Positions 46,943 through 56,189 are shown, counted from the stretch's first letter. The stretch is 64,000 nt of DNA from an uncultured Collinsella sp. (GCA_900541685.1 UQKM01000009.1:1-64000), one strand, 5' to 3'. The notes: generated from the sequence alone by a model not told the origin. Made by a program: numbers and translations.

Positions 46943-48772
46943 GTGCGCAATCTCAAGATTCTGTTTTCCTATCTGGGGGCATACCGCCGCGATGCCATGC
47001 TCGGCGTGCTCTTTGTGACGGCCGAGACGGCGCTCGAGCTGTTTATCCCGGTCATCATGGCAAATATCATCGATGTAGGCGTGCCCGCGGGCGACATCGA
47101 CTACATGCTGTTGCAGGGCACGTATATGTTGGTATGTGCCGCATTTTCGCTGGTACTTGGCTTGGGCTATGCGCGCACGTCTGCTCGCGTCGCCTCGGGG
47201 CTGGGCGCTAACCTGCGCGAGGCCGAGTATCGCAAGATCCAGACGCTCGCCTTTGGCAATCTGGACAACTACGACGCCAGCTCGCTCGTCACTCGCATGA
47301 CCACCGACATCACCGTGATTCAAAACGCCATCGGCAACGGCTTTCGCCCCATGGTGCGCGGCCCCGTGACGCTCATCGTCGGCTTGGTCTATGCGCTGGT
47401 GCTGTCGCGCCCGCTCGCTACGGTATTCGCGATTATTCTGCCAGTGCTGGCGATTGTACTGGGCGTTATCACCTATCGCGTCAGCCCGCTCTACCGCCAG
47501 CTGCAGACCTCGATGGACCATCTCAACGGTGTGGTGCAGGAGGACCTCACCGCCGTGCGCGCCGTCAAGGCGTACGTGCGTGCCGAGCACGAGGAGGCCA
47601 AGTTCGATGCCGTCAATACCGAGCTTGCGCATACGGCGACGAAGACCTTTGGCAACGCCGTGCTCAACCTGCCGGTGTTTCAGCTGTCGATGTACGTGGC
47701 GGCGCTTTCCATTCTGTGGATCGGCGGGCGCATGATTCTTGCCGGCGAGCTCGGCGTGGGCTCGCTCACGGGCTTTATGAGCTACGTGCTGCTCATCATG
47801 AACTCGCTCATGATGATTTCCAACGTGTTTTTGCTGCTCACGCGCGCACTTGCCAGCGTGGAGCGCATCTCGCGGGTGCTCGACGAGCGTTCGCTTATCC
47901 AGGCGCCCGACGTTGCCACTGCCGTGCACGGGGTGGCCGACGGAAGCATCGAGTTTCGCGACGTGTCGTTTAAGTACCGCGCGGATGCTGCCGAGGACGT
48001 GCTCGAGCATATCGACCTTTGCATCGAGGGCGGCTCGACGGTGGGCGTGCTCGGCGGCACGGGCTCGGGCAAGAGTTCGCTTGTGCAGCTGATCGCGCGC
48101 CTGTACGACGCCACCGAAGGCGCCGTGCTCGTGGGCGGGCGCGATGTGCGCGACTACGACCTCGCGACCCTACGCGACGCCGTGGGTATCGTGCTGCAAA
48201 AGAACGTGCTGTTTACGGGTATCGTGCGCGAGAACCTGCAGTGGGGAGCGCCCGATGCCACCGACGAGGAGCTCCTGCGTGCCTGCCGGGCGGCATGCGT
48301 GGACGAGTTCCTGGATCGCATCGGCGGCCTTGACGGCTATCTGGGCCCGGGCGGTGCCGGTGTCTCGGGCGGGCAGAAGCAGCGCCTGTGCATCGCGCGT
48401 ACATTGCTCAAGCATCCGCGTGTGCTCATCTTTGACGATTCGACCAGCGCGGTCGATATGGCGACCGACGCCAAGATCCGCGAGCATATCGCTCAGATTC
48501 CCAACACGACGGTGATTGTCATTGCGCAGCGCATTGCGAGCGTCATGGATGCCGCCCGCATTATTGTGTTGGACGACGGCCGTGTCCACGGCGTGGGCAC
48601 GCATGAGGAGCTGCTGGCGGGCGACAACATCTACCAGGAGATTTACGCCTCGCAGATGGAATTTGCAGGGAACGCGGACACCGGCGACGGCTGCGACGAT
48701 GGCTGCGCGAATGATCCGTTTTCCTGCGTTCCCAGCGGATCGCCCTTGGAAGGGGGTGAGCGCCATGCCTAA
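46943..48772 (+). CDS. ABC exporter half-transporter with degenerate ATP site
   Basis: A 609-residue half transporter of the multidrug/lipid exporter type: six membrane helices (to about 310) and an ATPase domain. Walker A is GGTGSGKSS, the signature motif SGGQKQRLCIAR, and Walker B VLIFDDSTSAVD. The residue after the Walker B Asp should be the catalytic Glu but is Asp, which marks the degenerate half of a heterodimeric exporter. The start is GTG with GGGGGATGAAC upstream, and the gene overlaps the partner gene by eight bases. Confidence 0.9.
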   Translation: MRNLKILFSYLGAYRRDAMLGVLFVTAETALELFIPVIMANIIDVGVPAGDIDYMLLQGTYMLVCAAFSLVLGLGYARTSARVASGLGANLREAEYRKIQTLAFGNLDNYDASSLVTRMTTDITVIQNAIGNGFRPMVRGPVTLIVGLVYALVLSRPLATVFAIILPVLAIVLGVITYRVSPLYRQLQTSMDHLNGVVQEDLTAVRAVKAYVRAEHEEAKFDAVNTELAHTATKTFGNAVLNLPVFQLSMYVAALSILWIGGRMILAGELGVGSLTGFMSYVLLIMNSLMMISNVFLLLTRALASVERISRVLDERSLIQAPDVATAVHGVADGSIEFRDVSFKYRADAAEDVLEHIDLCIEGGSTVGVLGGTGSGKSSLVQLIARLYDATEGAVLVGGRDVRDYDLATLRDAVGIVLQKNVLFTGIVRENLQWGAPDATDEELLRACRAACVDEFLDRIGGLDGYLGPGGAGVSGGQKQRLCIARTLLKHPRVLIFDDSTSAVDMATDAKIREHIAQIPNTTVIVIAQRIASVMDAARIIVLDDGRVHGVGTHEELLAGDNIYQEIYASQMEFAGNADTGDGCDDGCANDPFSCVPSGSPLEGGERHA

Positions 48773-50663
48773 GACATCCGCTCAGGCCCGTCCCGCCAAT
48801 CTGGCGCAGACGCTCCGCCGCTTGCTCTCCTACATGGGACACGCCAAGTTCTCGCTGCTCGCAGTGGGTGTGCTTGCCTCTGTTGCGGCCATCGCGAGCC
48901 TTGCCGGTACCTACATGGTGCGCCCCATCGTCAACGGTTTGGCAACGGGCGGCGAGGAACTGCTCGCTAAGCAGGTTATCTTTACCGCTGCCATCTACGC
49001 CGCGGGCGTGCTCTCGGCTCTGGGCTACTCGCAGATTATGGTGCGCGCGGCCCAGCGCGTGGTCTCCGATATCCGCCGCGACCTGTTTGCGCACATCCAG
49101 ATGCTGCCGCTGAGCTACTTCGACAGCACGCGCTCGGGCGACATCATGAGCTTTTTCACCAACGATGTCGACACTGTCTCCGAGGCGCTCAACAACAGCT
49201 TTGCCAACGTGATTCAGGCGAGCATCCAGGTGGTCGGCACCACGGCCATGCTCATCATCCTCAACTGGCAGCTCACGATTATCACGCTCGTGTGCGACGC
49301 GGCCATTGTGCTGTACGCGCGCTACTCGGGCGCGCGCTCTAAGCGCTTCTTTGCCGCCCAGCAGGCATCGCTTGGCGACCTGGACGGATATATCGAAGAG
49401 ATGGTCTCGGGCCAAAAGGTCATCAAGGTCTTTAATCACGAACAGGCCAATGTGGCTGGTTTTGACGCACGCAACCAAGAGCTGCGCCGCACCGGTGGTG
49501 CCGCGCAGGCCTACGCCAACTCCATGGTGCCCATGACCGTGGTGATCGGCTATGCCAACTACGCCATCGTCGCCGTGGCGGGCGGCATGCTCTGCATCAA
49601 GGGGCTCGCCGACGTAGGCGCGCTTGCAAGCTACCTGGTCTTTGTACGCCAGGCGGCCATGCCCATCAACCAGTTTACGCAGCTGGGCAACTTTTTGCTC
49701 AACGCGCTGGCCGGTGCCGAGCGCCTGTTTGCCGCCATGGACCTTAAGCCCGAGGTGGACGAGGGCTGCGTGGAGCTGGTGCAGACGGGCGACGCCGCGT
49801 GGGCATGGAAGATTCCCGAGGGCCAGGGCGTGGGCGCGTACGGGCACCTGCATGATGTGGCTGCCGTTGATGAGTCGGGCCGTGCGGTGGCTGCCGACGG
49901 CACCGAGCTCACGTGCGGCTTGGTCCCACTTGCCGGCGACGTGCGCTTCCATGCCGTGGACTTTTCCTACGTGCCAGGCACCCGTGTGCTCACGGATCTC
50001 AACCTGTTTGCCAAGCCGGGCCAAAAGATCGCCTTTGTGGGCTCCACAGGCGCAGGTAAGACGACCATCACCAACCTCATCAACCGCTTCTACGAGGTCG
50101 ATGACGGCGAGATCACGTACGACGGCATCGACGTCAAGCACATTGCCAAGGCCAGCCTGCGCGGGTCGCTCGGCATTGTGCTGCAGGACACGCACCTGTT
50201 TAGCGGTACCATTGCGCAGAACATCCGCTTTGGCAAGCTCGATGCGACCGACGAGGAGGTGCGCGCCGCTGCCGAGGCCGCCTGCGCGGATTCGTTTATC
50301 CGCCGCCTGCCTAGAGGGTACGACACGCCGGTCACGGCCGACGGCGCCAACCTGTCGCAGGGCCAGCGCCAGCTGCTCGCCATCGCGCGCGTGGCCGTGG
50401 CCGATCCGCCGGTGCTCATCTTGGACGAGGCCACGAGTTCCATCGACACGCGCACCGAAAAGCTCATCGAGCGCGGCATGGACCGCATCATGCGCGGACG
50501 CACCACGTTTATGATCGCGCACCGCCTGTCCACCGTCCGCGACGCCGACGCCATCATGGTCCTCGAACACGGCCGCATTATCGAGCGCGGCACGCACGAA
50601 GAGCTGCTCGCCCAGCACGGCGAGTACTGGCAGCTGGCGCATAGCTTAAAAGAGTTGGATTAA
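48765..50663 (+). CDS. ABC exporter half-transporter, catalytic partner
   Basis: A 632-residue half transporter. Six membrane helices (to about 320) are joined to an ATPase domain by an unusual linker of about 60 residues (WKIPEGQGVGAYGHLHDVAA). The nucleotide motifs are canonical: Walker A GSTGAGKTT, signature SQGQRQLLAIAR, Walker B VLILDEATSSID with the catalytic Glu, and a switch His in MIAHRLSTV. It pairs with the preceding gene, whose site is degenerate. The ATG at 48765 follows AAGGGGGTGAGC inside the end of the first gene. The substrate is unknown. Confidence 0.9.
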   Translation: MPKTSAQARPANLAQTLRRLLSYMGHAKFSLLAVGVLASVAAIASLAGTYMVRPIVNGLATGGEELLAKQVIFTAAIYAAGVLSALGYSQIMVRAAQRVVSDIRRDLFAHIQMLPLSYFDSTRSGDIMSFFTNDVDTVSEALNNSFANVIQASIQVVGTTAMLIILNWQLTIITLVCDAAIVLYARYSGARSKRFFAAQQASLGDLDGYIEEMVSGQKVIKVFNHEQANVAGFDARNQELRRTGGAAQAYANSMVPMTVVIGYANYAIVAVAGGMLCIKGLADVGALASYLVFVRQAAMPINQFTQLGNFLLNALAGAERLFAAMDLKPEVDEGCVELVQTGDAAWAWKIPEGQGVGAYGHLHDVAAVDESGRAVAADGTELTCGLVPLAGDVRFHAVDFSYVPGTRVLTDLNLFAKPGQKIAFVGSTGAGKTTITNLINRFYEVDDGEITYDGIDVKHIAKASLRGSLGIVLQDTHLFSGTIAQNIRFGKLDATDEEVRAAAEAACADSFIRRLPRGYDTPVTADGANLSQGQRQLLAIARVAVADPPVLILDEATSSIDTRTEKLIERGMDRIMRGRTTFMIAHRLSTVRDADAIMVLEHGRIIERGTHEELLAQHGEYWQLAHSLKELD

Positions 50664-50711
50664 CCCGTTCGAACACGATGCTTTGGCCCTCCGTGCCTCT
50701 CACCTCGCCTC

Positions 50712-50777
50712 AAACCATCACAACATTCGACGTTTTTTGCCAAAATCGGGAAAAGCATCGAATGTTGTGATGGTTTT
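50712..50777. repeat. Intergenic palindrome family B, copy 1
   Basis: AAACCATCACAACATTCGA pairs with TCGAATGTTGTGATGGTTT. The loop contains TTTTTTGCCAAAATCGGGAA. A nearly identical copy in the same orientation lies at 51952, just after the next gene, and an inverted, diverged copy at 56054. Confidence 0.8.
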
Positions 50778-50877
50778 TCTACCACTCGACCGGGCGGAAT
50801 CGCTTTCTTGCGCGCGAAGGTGTGCGGACCCGTGGGCAGGGGAATAAGGTTGGTTATCCGACTCCATTGGAGGGCTC

Positions 50878-51915
50878 ATGGACCTGCCGATCGTCCTGTC
50901 CCATAAGACTGCCTGGCTGTACCACAACGTGGCGCGCCCGTCCGAGCCGCTCTCGCGAGCAAGCAGCCTATACGATGAGGACTCGCTTGCTAACGAGGCG
51001 GAGCCGACTGCGGGCCTGCCCAAATTGGGACTCGATGCCAAAGGGCTGAGGGCTTCAACGGCTGTCGGGATCGTTACCGACTATCTGGTTTCGCTCGGTA
51101 TTCCACGAGGAGAGCTCGATCATATCGACACGCTCGTCAACTTTGATTTTGAGCGCTCGACGCCGGCTGGATTTAGGTGCCACGTGTTTGGAGCGCCGGT
51201 ACCCCCAGGCCATCTTATCGAGGTGGCAGAGGGCCTTCTGGTGGTTGATGAGGCCATGTGCTTTGTCCAAGCGGGTTCGTGGATGAGCGAGCCCGAGCAG
51301 CTGGAATATGGCTACGAAATCTGTGCCCGATACCATTTGAATCATCTGTCGACAGGCGATTATATCGAGATGGGGCAGAGGTATACCGTTGCCGACTTGA
51401 TTGCCTATTGCAATGAGAACCGATCTCGCCAGGGGGCTATACGCGCGGTCGCCGTGCTCAAGCGCGTGCACGATGGCGCACGGTCGCCCATGGAGACGGC
51501 CACCGCAATCATGGTCGTAGCAAAACGTTCCCAGGGAGGGCTGGGATACGCCAAGATCGAGCTCAACCATCGGGTCGATGTTCCCAACGAGTTCAAGTAT
51601 CTCGCTAAGGCCGGGTATTTCGAGATCGACGTATTTGCGCCTGCAAACGGTACGGGGATTGAATACAACGGCTCGGACCATTTTGATAAACAGCGCAGCG
51701 CGTCGGATGCGGAGCGTATGACCGTGCTGAGCGCGCTGGGCTTTAGGATGATCGTCCTCACCGGGACTCAGTTTGCCCATCAACTGCAATTGCATCGGGC
51801 GATGAATGCCATCGCGCTCGCTATGGGCCTTAAGTGCGACCGAAGCGAAGCGTTCCAGAAACGTCAGAACGACCTACGAGAATTCGTGATTCGGCACTGG
51901 GACGGCGGCCTTTAG
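50878..51915 (+). CDS. Hypothetical protein with nuclease-like C-terminal domain
   Basis: A 345-residue protein of no firm family. The middle (about 115-150) reads GLLVVDEAMCFVQAGSWM and LEYGYEICARYHL, which recalls proteins of the AbiEi-like type. The C-terminal third has YFEIDVFAPANGTGIEYNG, then SDHFDKQRSASDAERMTV and FRMIVLT. This spacing of D, E-x-N-G, a charged pair and a closing strand fits a DUF559/Vsr-like restriction-endonuclease fold. A role in defence or DNA repair is possible but not shown. GGAGGG precedes the ATG. The gene is bracketed by two copies of a 66-bp palindrome and stands alone. Confidence 0.65.
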   Translation: MDLPIVLSHKTAWLYHNVARPSEPLSRASSLYDEDSLANEAEPTAGLPKLGLDAKGLRASTAVGIVTDYLVSLGIPRGELDHIDTLVNFDFERSTPAGFRCHVFGAPVPPGHLIEVAEGLLVVDEAMCFVQAGSWMSEPEQLEYGYEICARYHLNHLSTGDYIEMGQRYTVADLIAYCNENRSRQGAIRAVAVLKRVHDGARSPMETATAIMVVAKRSQGGLGYAKIELNHRVDVPNEFKYLAKAGYFEIDVFAPANGTGIEYNGSDHFDKQRSASDAERMTVLSALGFRMIVLTGTQFAHQLQLHRAMNAIALAMGLKCDRSEAFQKRQNDLREFVIRHWDGGL

Positions 51916-51951
51916 GGACGTTCCGGTCCTTCTACGGGGTGCCGTGGGCAG

Positions 51952-52020
51952 GCAAAGCATCACAACATTCGACGTTTTTTGCCAAAAATGGGAAAAGCAT
52001 CGAATGTTGTGATGGTTTGC
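51952..52020. repeat. Intergenic palindrome family B, copy 2
   Basis: CATCACAACATTCGA pairs with TCGAATGTTGTGATG around a loop almost identical to copy 1 (TTTTTTGCCAAAAATGGGAA). Copies 1 and 2 flank the nuclease-like gene. Confidence 0.8.
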
Positions 52021-52150
52021 GTGCTGAGGATGGGCTTGGAAAGTCCGTTTTGCTCGAAGCGACCTGTCCTGTCGTACGGGTGTCGGCATGATTCTCTCGT
52101 GGGGTATTATGTTTTCCGAAGAATAAAACGCCGCGTGAGGGGAGGGTTGC

Positions 52151-53206
52151 GTGGACGGGCACGTGCAACATGACGGTTTTGGCCGCGATATCAACTACCT
52201 GCGCATTGCCGTTACCGACAAGTGCAATTTCCGCTGCATCTATTGCATGCCAGCCGACGGCGTGGCACCCCGCGCGCACGACGAGCTGCTCAGCGCCGAG
52301 GAAATCGCCCGCTTTGTGCGCTTGGTAGCGGGGGAAGGCATTCGCCGCGTGCGTCTGACGGGTGGCGAGCCGCTGGTCAGCCGCCGTATCATCCCGCTCA
52401 TTCGTGACATCCGCGCGATTCCGCAGATCGAGGACATCTCGCTCACCACCAATGGCGCCCTGCTACCCAAGCTGGCGCCGCAGCTCAAAGATGCCGGGCT
52501 TAACCGCGTCAACATCTCGCTCGACACGCTCGACCCCTCGCTGTTTGGAAAGATCACGCGCTTGGGTCGGCTCGAGCAGACCATGGCCGGCATCGATGCG
52601 GCGCTGGCTTGGGGCTTTGAGCCCGTTAAGGTGAACTGCGTTGTTGTGCGCCGGCTTAACCAGGATGTAGCTGCCCTCGCGCGCCTGACGGTCGATCGCC
52701 CTATCCACCTGCGGTTTATCGAATACATGCCCATCGGCGACGAGCACACGAGCTCGCATTGCGCCGTGGACCCGCATGCGCCCGCGCTCAATCCCGAGCT
52801 GTGGGACGCAAGCGACACCGTGCCGAGTGACGAGCTGCGAGCGCGCATCAATGCCGGGGCCGCTGCGGTTGGCCTGGGTGAGCTTGAGCCGCTCGAGACC
52901 AACGACGCCCCCGCCGGCGCGGGTCCCGCGCGCTATTGGCACTTTCCGGGCGCGGCGGGAACGGTCGGCTTTATTAGCGCCATGTCCAACCATTTTTGTG
53001 CGAATTGCAACCGCCTGCGCCTGACGGCCGATGGCAACGTGCGTCCGTGCCTGTTCAGCGATGCCGAGTATTCGGTGCGCGACGCCCTGCGCCGCGGTGA
53101 TGATATGCAGGTACTTTCTATTTGGCGCGATGCCGTGGCCCACAAACCGCAGGAACACGCGATAATTGAGGGTACGCAACGATTTATGTCCCAAATCGGA
53201 GGATGA
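52151..53206 (+). CDS. moaA: GTP 3',8-cyclase MoaA
   Basis: A 351-residue radical SAM enzyme that starts molybdenum cofactor synthesis from GTP. The SAM cluster motif is CNFRCIYC, the GGEP motif is LTGGEPL, and the second, substrate-side cluster is CANCNRLRL with a third Cys in VRPCLF. The C terminus ends in the Gly-Gly needed for activity. The start is GTG with GGGGAGGG upstream. The moaC-mobB gene follows four bases on, forming a cofactor operon. Confidence 0.93.
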   Translation: MDGHVQHDGFGRDINYLRIAVTDKCNFRCIYCMPADGVAPRAHDELLSAEEIARFVRLVAGEGIRRVRLTGGEPLVSRRIIPLIRDIRAIPQIEDISLTTNGALLPKLAPQLKDAGLNRVNISLDTLDPSLFGKITRLGRLEQTMAGIDAALAWGFEPVKVNCVVVRRLNQDVAALARLTVDRPIHLRFIEYMPIGDEHTSSHCAVDPHAPALNPELWDASDTVPSDELRARINAGAAAVGLGELEPLETNDAPAGAGPARYWHFPGAAGTVGFISAMSNHFCANCNRLRLTADGNVRPCLFSDAEYSVRDALRRGDDMQVLSIWRDAVAHKPQEHAIIEGTQRFMSQIGG

Positions 53207-53210
53207 TCAT

Positions 53211-54509
53211 ATGGCCAAGAGCAGGTACGCCGATGCCACCAAGGCCGCTCGCAGGGCCGCGATGTCTGCCCACAAAGCCACGGCTACTGACGGCGACGCC
53301 GTCGCAGCCGCGCAGCCGACTGCCAACACTGCTGTCGAGCCCGCCCGCGACGCCCGTCGCGACGAGCTGACGCATGTGGACGCCAAGGGCGAGGTACGCA
53401 TGGTCGACGTGTCCGACAAGGCCGAGACCCATCGCATCGCCATCGCCGAGGGCACCATCCTTATGCACCCCGAGACGCAGGCCATGGTGCTGCAGGACCG
53501 CGCCAAGAAGGGCGACGTGCTTGCCTGCGCACGCGTGGCGGGCATCATGGCCATCAAACGCACGAGCGATATCATTCCCATGTGCCATCCGTTGCTCATT
53601 ACCAAGAGCAAGTGCGACATTGCGCCCATCGCTCCGGCGGGTACGCCTGCCGATGACGTGCCCGAGGGCTGGGCGCCGGCGCGCGCGGACGGGCAGGCTG
53701 GCTTTCACGTGCTGGTTACGGCCGGCGTGACGGGCAAGACGGGTATCGAGATGGAGGCGTTGACCGGCGCGAGCGCCGCGTGCCTGACCATCTATGACAT
53801 GTGCAAGGCGGTCGATCGTGGCATGGAGATCGTCGACGTGCGCCTGCTGCACAAGGAGGGCGGCCGCTCGGGCGTGTGGGATCGTGCAGAGCGTCAGGCC
53901 GCTGCTGTTGAGGCCGTGGGAGCCGCGGGTGACGCACCCGCGAACGCATCCGTCGCCGTCGCGCCCGCAGCTCCGGTACCGGCCGTCCCTGCGATTGCGT
54001 TTATCGGCTACCAAAACTCGGGCAAGACCACGCTCGTCGAGAAGGTTATCGCCGAGCTCACACGCCGCGGCCTGCGCGTGGGTTCGCTCAAGCATCATGG
54101 GCACCACGGCTTTGATATCGATGTGCCCGCTAAGGATACGTGGCGCCATCACCAAGCCGGGTCCAAGCACGTGGGACTCATCTGCGCCACGCGCTGGGCG
54201 GAGTACGCCGACACGCGCGAGGAGGACGAGATGCCCGCGCGCGAGCTGCTGTCGCGTTACAACGATGTCGACGTGGTGATCATCGAGGGCTACAAGACCG
54301 AGGGCTTCGACAACATCGTGGTCGCGCGCTCCGGTGTCGACCGTCTGCGCGGCAAGAGCTCGCTCGACCTGGTCGACGGTCACACGCTGGCCCTTGCCTG
54401 CAACGAGGCCCTGGCGCGTCAGGCATTCGATGCCGGCTTTGCGACCCGAGCCATCAACATCAACGACGCCCGAGCCATCTGCGATTTGATTCAAGACTAT
54501 CTCGCCTAA
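53211..54509 (+). CDS. MoaC-MobB fusion protein
   Basis: A 432-residue two-domain protein. Residues about 55-245 are MoaC, which makes cyclic pyranopterin monophosphate with MoaA: LTHVDAKGEVRMVDVSDKAET, KKGDVLACARVAGI, IIPMCHPLLITK and EALTGASAACLTIYDMCKAVD, with both catalytic lysines present. Residues about 268-430 are MobB, a GTP-binding helper of molybdopterin dinucleotide formation: Walker A GYQNSGKTT and later VVIIEGYKTEGFD. An Ala/Pro-rich linker joins them. An insert of about 15 residues (PAGTPADDVPEGWAPARAD) interrupts MoaC. The ATG at 53211 follows CGGAGGATG. Confidence 0.9.
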   Translation: MAKSRYADATKAARRAAMSAHKATATDGDAVAAAQPTANTAVEPARDARRDELTHVDAKGEVRMVDVSDKAETHRIAIAEGTILMHPETQAMVLQDRAKKGDVLACARVAGIMAIKRTSDIIPMCHPLLITKSKCDIAPIAPAGTPADDVPEGWAPARADGQAGFHVLVTAGVTGKTGIEMEALTGASAACLTIYDMCKAVDRGMEIVDVRLLHKEGGRSGVWDRAERQAAAVEAVGAAGDAPANASVAVAPAAPVPAVPAIAFIGYQNSGKTTLVEKVIAELTRRGLRVGSLKHHGHHGFDIDVPAKDTWRHHQAGSKHVGLICATRWAEYADTREEDEMPARELLSRYNDVDVVIIEGYKTEGFDNIVVARSGVDRLRGKSSLDLVDGHTLALACNEALARQAFDAGFATRAININDARAICDLIQDYLA

Positions 54510-54511
54510 AA

Positions 54512-54553
54512 CATGCCAAAAAGGGACAGGTTTATTTTGGCAGGTTTTATCTG
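54512..54553. repeat. Dispersed repeat, partner of 31704-31745
   Basis: It shares about 38 of 42 bases with the reverse complement of 31704-31745, including GGGACAGGTTTATTTTGG. It can form a TGCCAAAA/TTTTGGCA hairpin and sits directly after moaC-mobB. Confidence 0.6.
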
Positions 54554-54567
54554 GGCAAACGCCGCAA

Positions 54568-54605
54568 CCACCACAAAGGGGCCAGTCACCTTTGTGATGG
54601 TTTTT
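54568..54605. repeat. Intergenic palindrome family A
   Basis: CCACCACAAAGG pairs with CCTTTGTGATGG around GGCCAGTCA, followed by TTTTT. It is a likely terminator of the moa operon. Confidence 0.75.
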
Positions 54606-54697
54606 GCTTTGGTGGATGGTTGGGACATGCCTTACAATCTACCAAGTAGTTCATACTGAGCGAAAAACGGAGAGAAGGGTCCTGATGCGTCCTTAAT

Positions 54698-54763
54698 GTT
54701 TCATGCGGATTGATTGATTCGATAGACGGTGGCGAATGCCCGCCGTCCGCATTCGTATGAAAC
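54698..54763 (+). promoter_or_regulatory. Structured leader before the MFS gene
   Basis: GTTTCAT pairs with ATGAAAC across 52 bases that hold an inner GACGGTGGCG/CGCCGTC hairpin. The structure ends 11 bases before the start codon and touches the ribosome binding site region, so it could control translation of the transporter. Confidence 0.4.
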
Positions 54764-54774
54764 AAGGAGTCTCC

Positions 54775-56055
54775 ATGCTCGTCTCTCTTTTCTCAAAACC
54801 TCAATCATCGCTGTCCGCGCAGGCTAAACGCCTGGTGGCGATGCGCTTTCTCATCTACACCGGTTTTCAGACCAGCTACTTTATCGGCGTCATCGGATCG
54901 CTCACCTATGCGGACGACGCTTCGGTCGTTGTGACATCGCTGGCAGTCCTCTTTATGAACGCCTTCGTGATCCTGGGGTCCTTTGCGGGTGGCGCGGCGC
55001 TCGACGCCTGGGGCCCGCGCCGTCATTTCTTGCTGAGCATCGTGGGCACGCTGGCAACCGGCGCGGCGATTCTCTTTTTTGGCAGCGCGACCGGCATCGT
55101 CCTGCTCGGCGCGGTGTTCCTAGGCTTTACGATGGGATTTGCCCAGCCCATCGCCACGTCCTATCCGGCCTACCTCACCAACGACCCCGTCGAGCTCAAA
55201 GACATCAACTCCGCCATCGCCATGTTCTCCAACGTGAGTATCATCGTTGGCCCCACGCTGGGCGGCTTTGTCGCGGCGGTTGCGTCGTCGCGCGCGGTGT
55301 TCGTGCTCATGATGCTCTTTACAGTGCTGGCGCTCGTCGCCGGTTGGGGCTTTAGGCCGAAGACCAGCCATGTCGCCGGGGATGCGGATGCCGATTCGGC
55401 AGAGGAAGGGGAGCGTGCGGGACAAAGCCCCGACCCCAACACATCTTCCCGCGTTACCTTCGCGACCAGCATCAAAACAGTCTTTACCAACAGTGTCCTC
55501 GCCCTACTGTTCTGCATCATCTTTCTTTCGAACTTTGGCTATGGCGCCTTTGACCCGCTGGAGTCGTTCTTCTACCGCGATGTCCTGCACGTCGGTGTTG
55601 AGTGGATGGGCTGGCTCTCGTCTGCCTGCGGCGTGGGCGCGGTGCTGGGCGCCGTCCTCGCGCTCCGCTTGCCGCCGCACCTGGTCAACCTTAAAACGCT
55701 GCTCGTGGCGCTTATGTCCGTGGGCCTGGGAAGTTTGCTCTACGTGGGAACGCCGTACGTGGACGTAGCCCTTGTCGGCCAGATTGCACTGGGCATAGCT
55801 TGGGGCATCGTCAACCCGCTCCACAACACGATTGTGCAAACGACGGCTCCGCTCGAGCAGCTTGGTCGCGTGAACTCGGTCATGGGCTTTGGCAATATGT
55901 TCGCTGGCGTGGCCCCGCTGGCGATTGCTCCCTGGCTGGCGGCGAAGTTTGGCGTGCAGCAGACGCTCGTTGGTGCGGGCATGGTCGTGACGGCGGTTCC
56001 CGCGGCGCTGCTGCTGTTTGGACGCCGGCATTTCGATTGTTCTGCAAGGCAGTAA
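54775..56055 (+). CDS. MFS transporter
   Basis: A 426-residue major facilitator with twelve membrane helices, of the macrolide/drug-exporter-like group (MefE/Bcr-type DHA). Helix 1 begins after MRFLIYTGFQTSYF. The loop between helices 2 and 3 holds ALDAWGPRRHFLLS, the family motif A region, and a long acidic central loop (about 215-245) precedes helix 7. The ATG at 54775 has AAGGAG and is preferred over an upstream in-frame ATG. The gene is flanked by palindromes. The substrate is not known. Confidence 0.85.
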   Translation: MLVSLFSKPQSSLSAQAKRLVAMRFLIYTGFQTSYFIGVIGSLTYADDASVVVTSLAVLFMNAFVILGSFAGGAALDAWGPRRHFLLSIVGTLATGAAILFFGSATGIVLLGAVFLGFTMGFAQPIATSYPAYLTNDPVELKDINSAIAMFSNVSIIVGPTLGGFVAAVASSRAVFVLMMLFTVLALVAGWGFRPKTSHVAGDADADSAEEGERAGQSPDPNTSSRVTFATSIKTVFTNSVLALLFCIIFLSNFGYGAFDPLESFFYRDVLHVGVEWMGWLSSACGVGAVLGAVLALRLPPHLVNLKTLLVALMSVGLGSLLYVGTPYVDVALVGQIALGIAWGIVNPLHNTIVQTTAPLEQLGRVNSVMGFGNMFAGVAPLAIAPWLAAKFGVQQTLVGAGMVVTAVPAALLLFGRRHFDCSARQ

Positions 56056-56119
56056 AACCATCACAGCATTCAGCGAAAATCGCGATTTTGCCGAATAACG
56101 TCGAATGTTGTGATGGTTT
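56054..56119. repeat. Intergenic palindrome family B, copy 3 (inverted)
   Basis: AAACCATCACAGCATTCA pairs imperfectly with TCGAATGTTGTGATGGTTT. It starts at the MFS stop codon. Read on the minus strand, its loop resembles copies 1 and 2 (GGCAAAATCG). Confidence 0.7.
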
Positions 56120-56151
56120 GCGCCCCGAGCCAGGCCATCCTGCGGGTCCGG

Positions 56152-56189
56152 CCGCCACAAAGGGGCCAGGCACCTTTGTGGTGGTTTTT
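56152..56189. repeat. Intergenic palindrome family A
   Basis: CCGCCACAAAGG pairs with CCTTTGTGGTGG around GGCCAGGCA and is followed by TTTTT. Confidence 0.75.
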
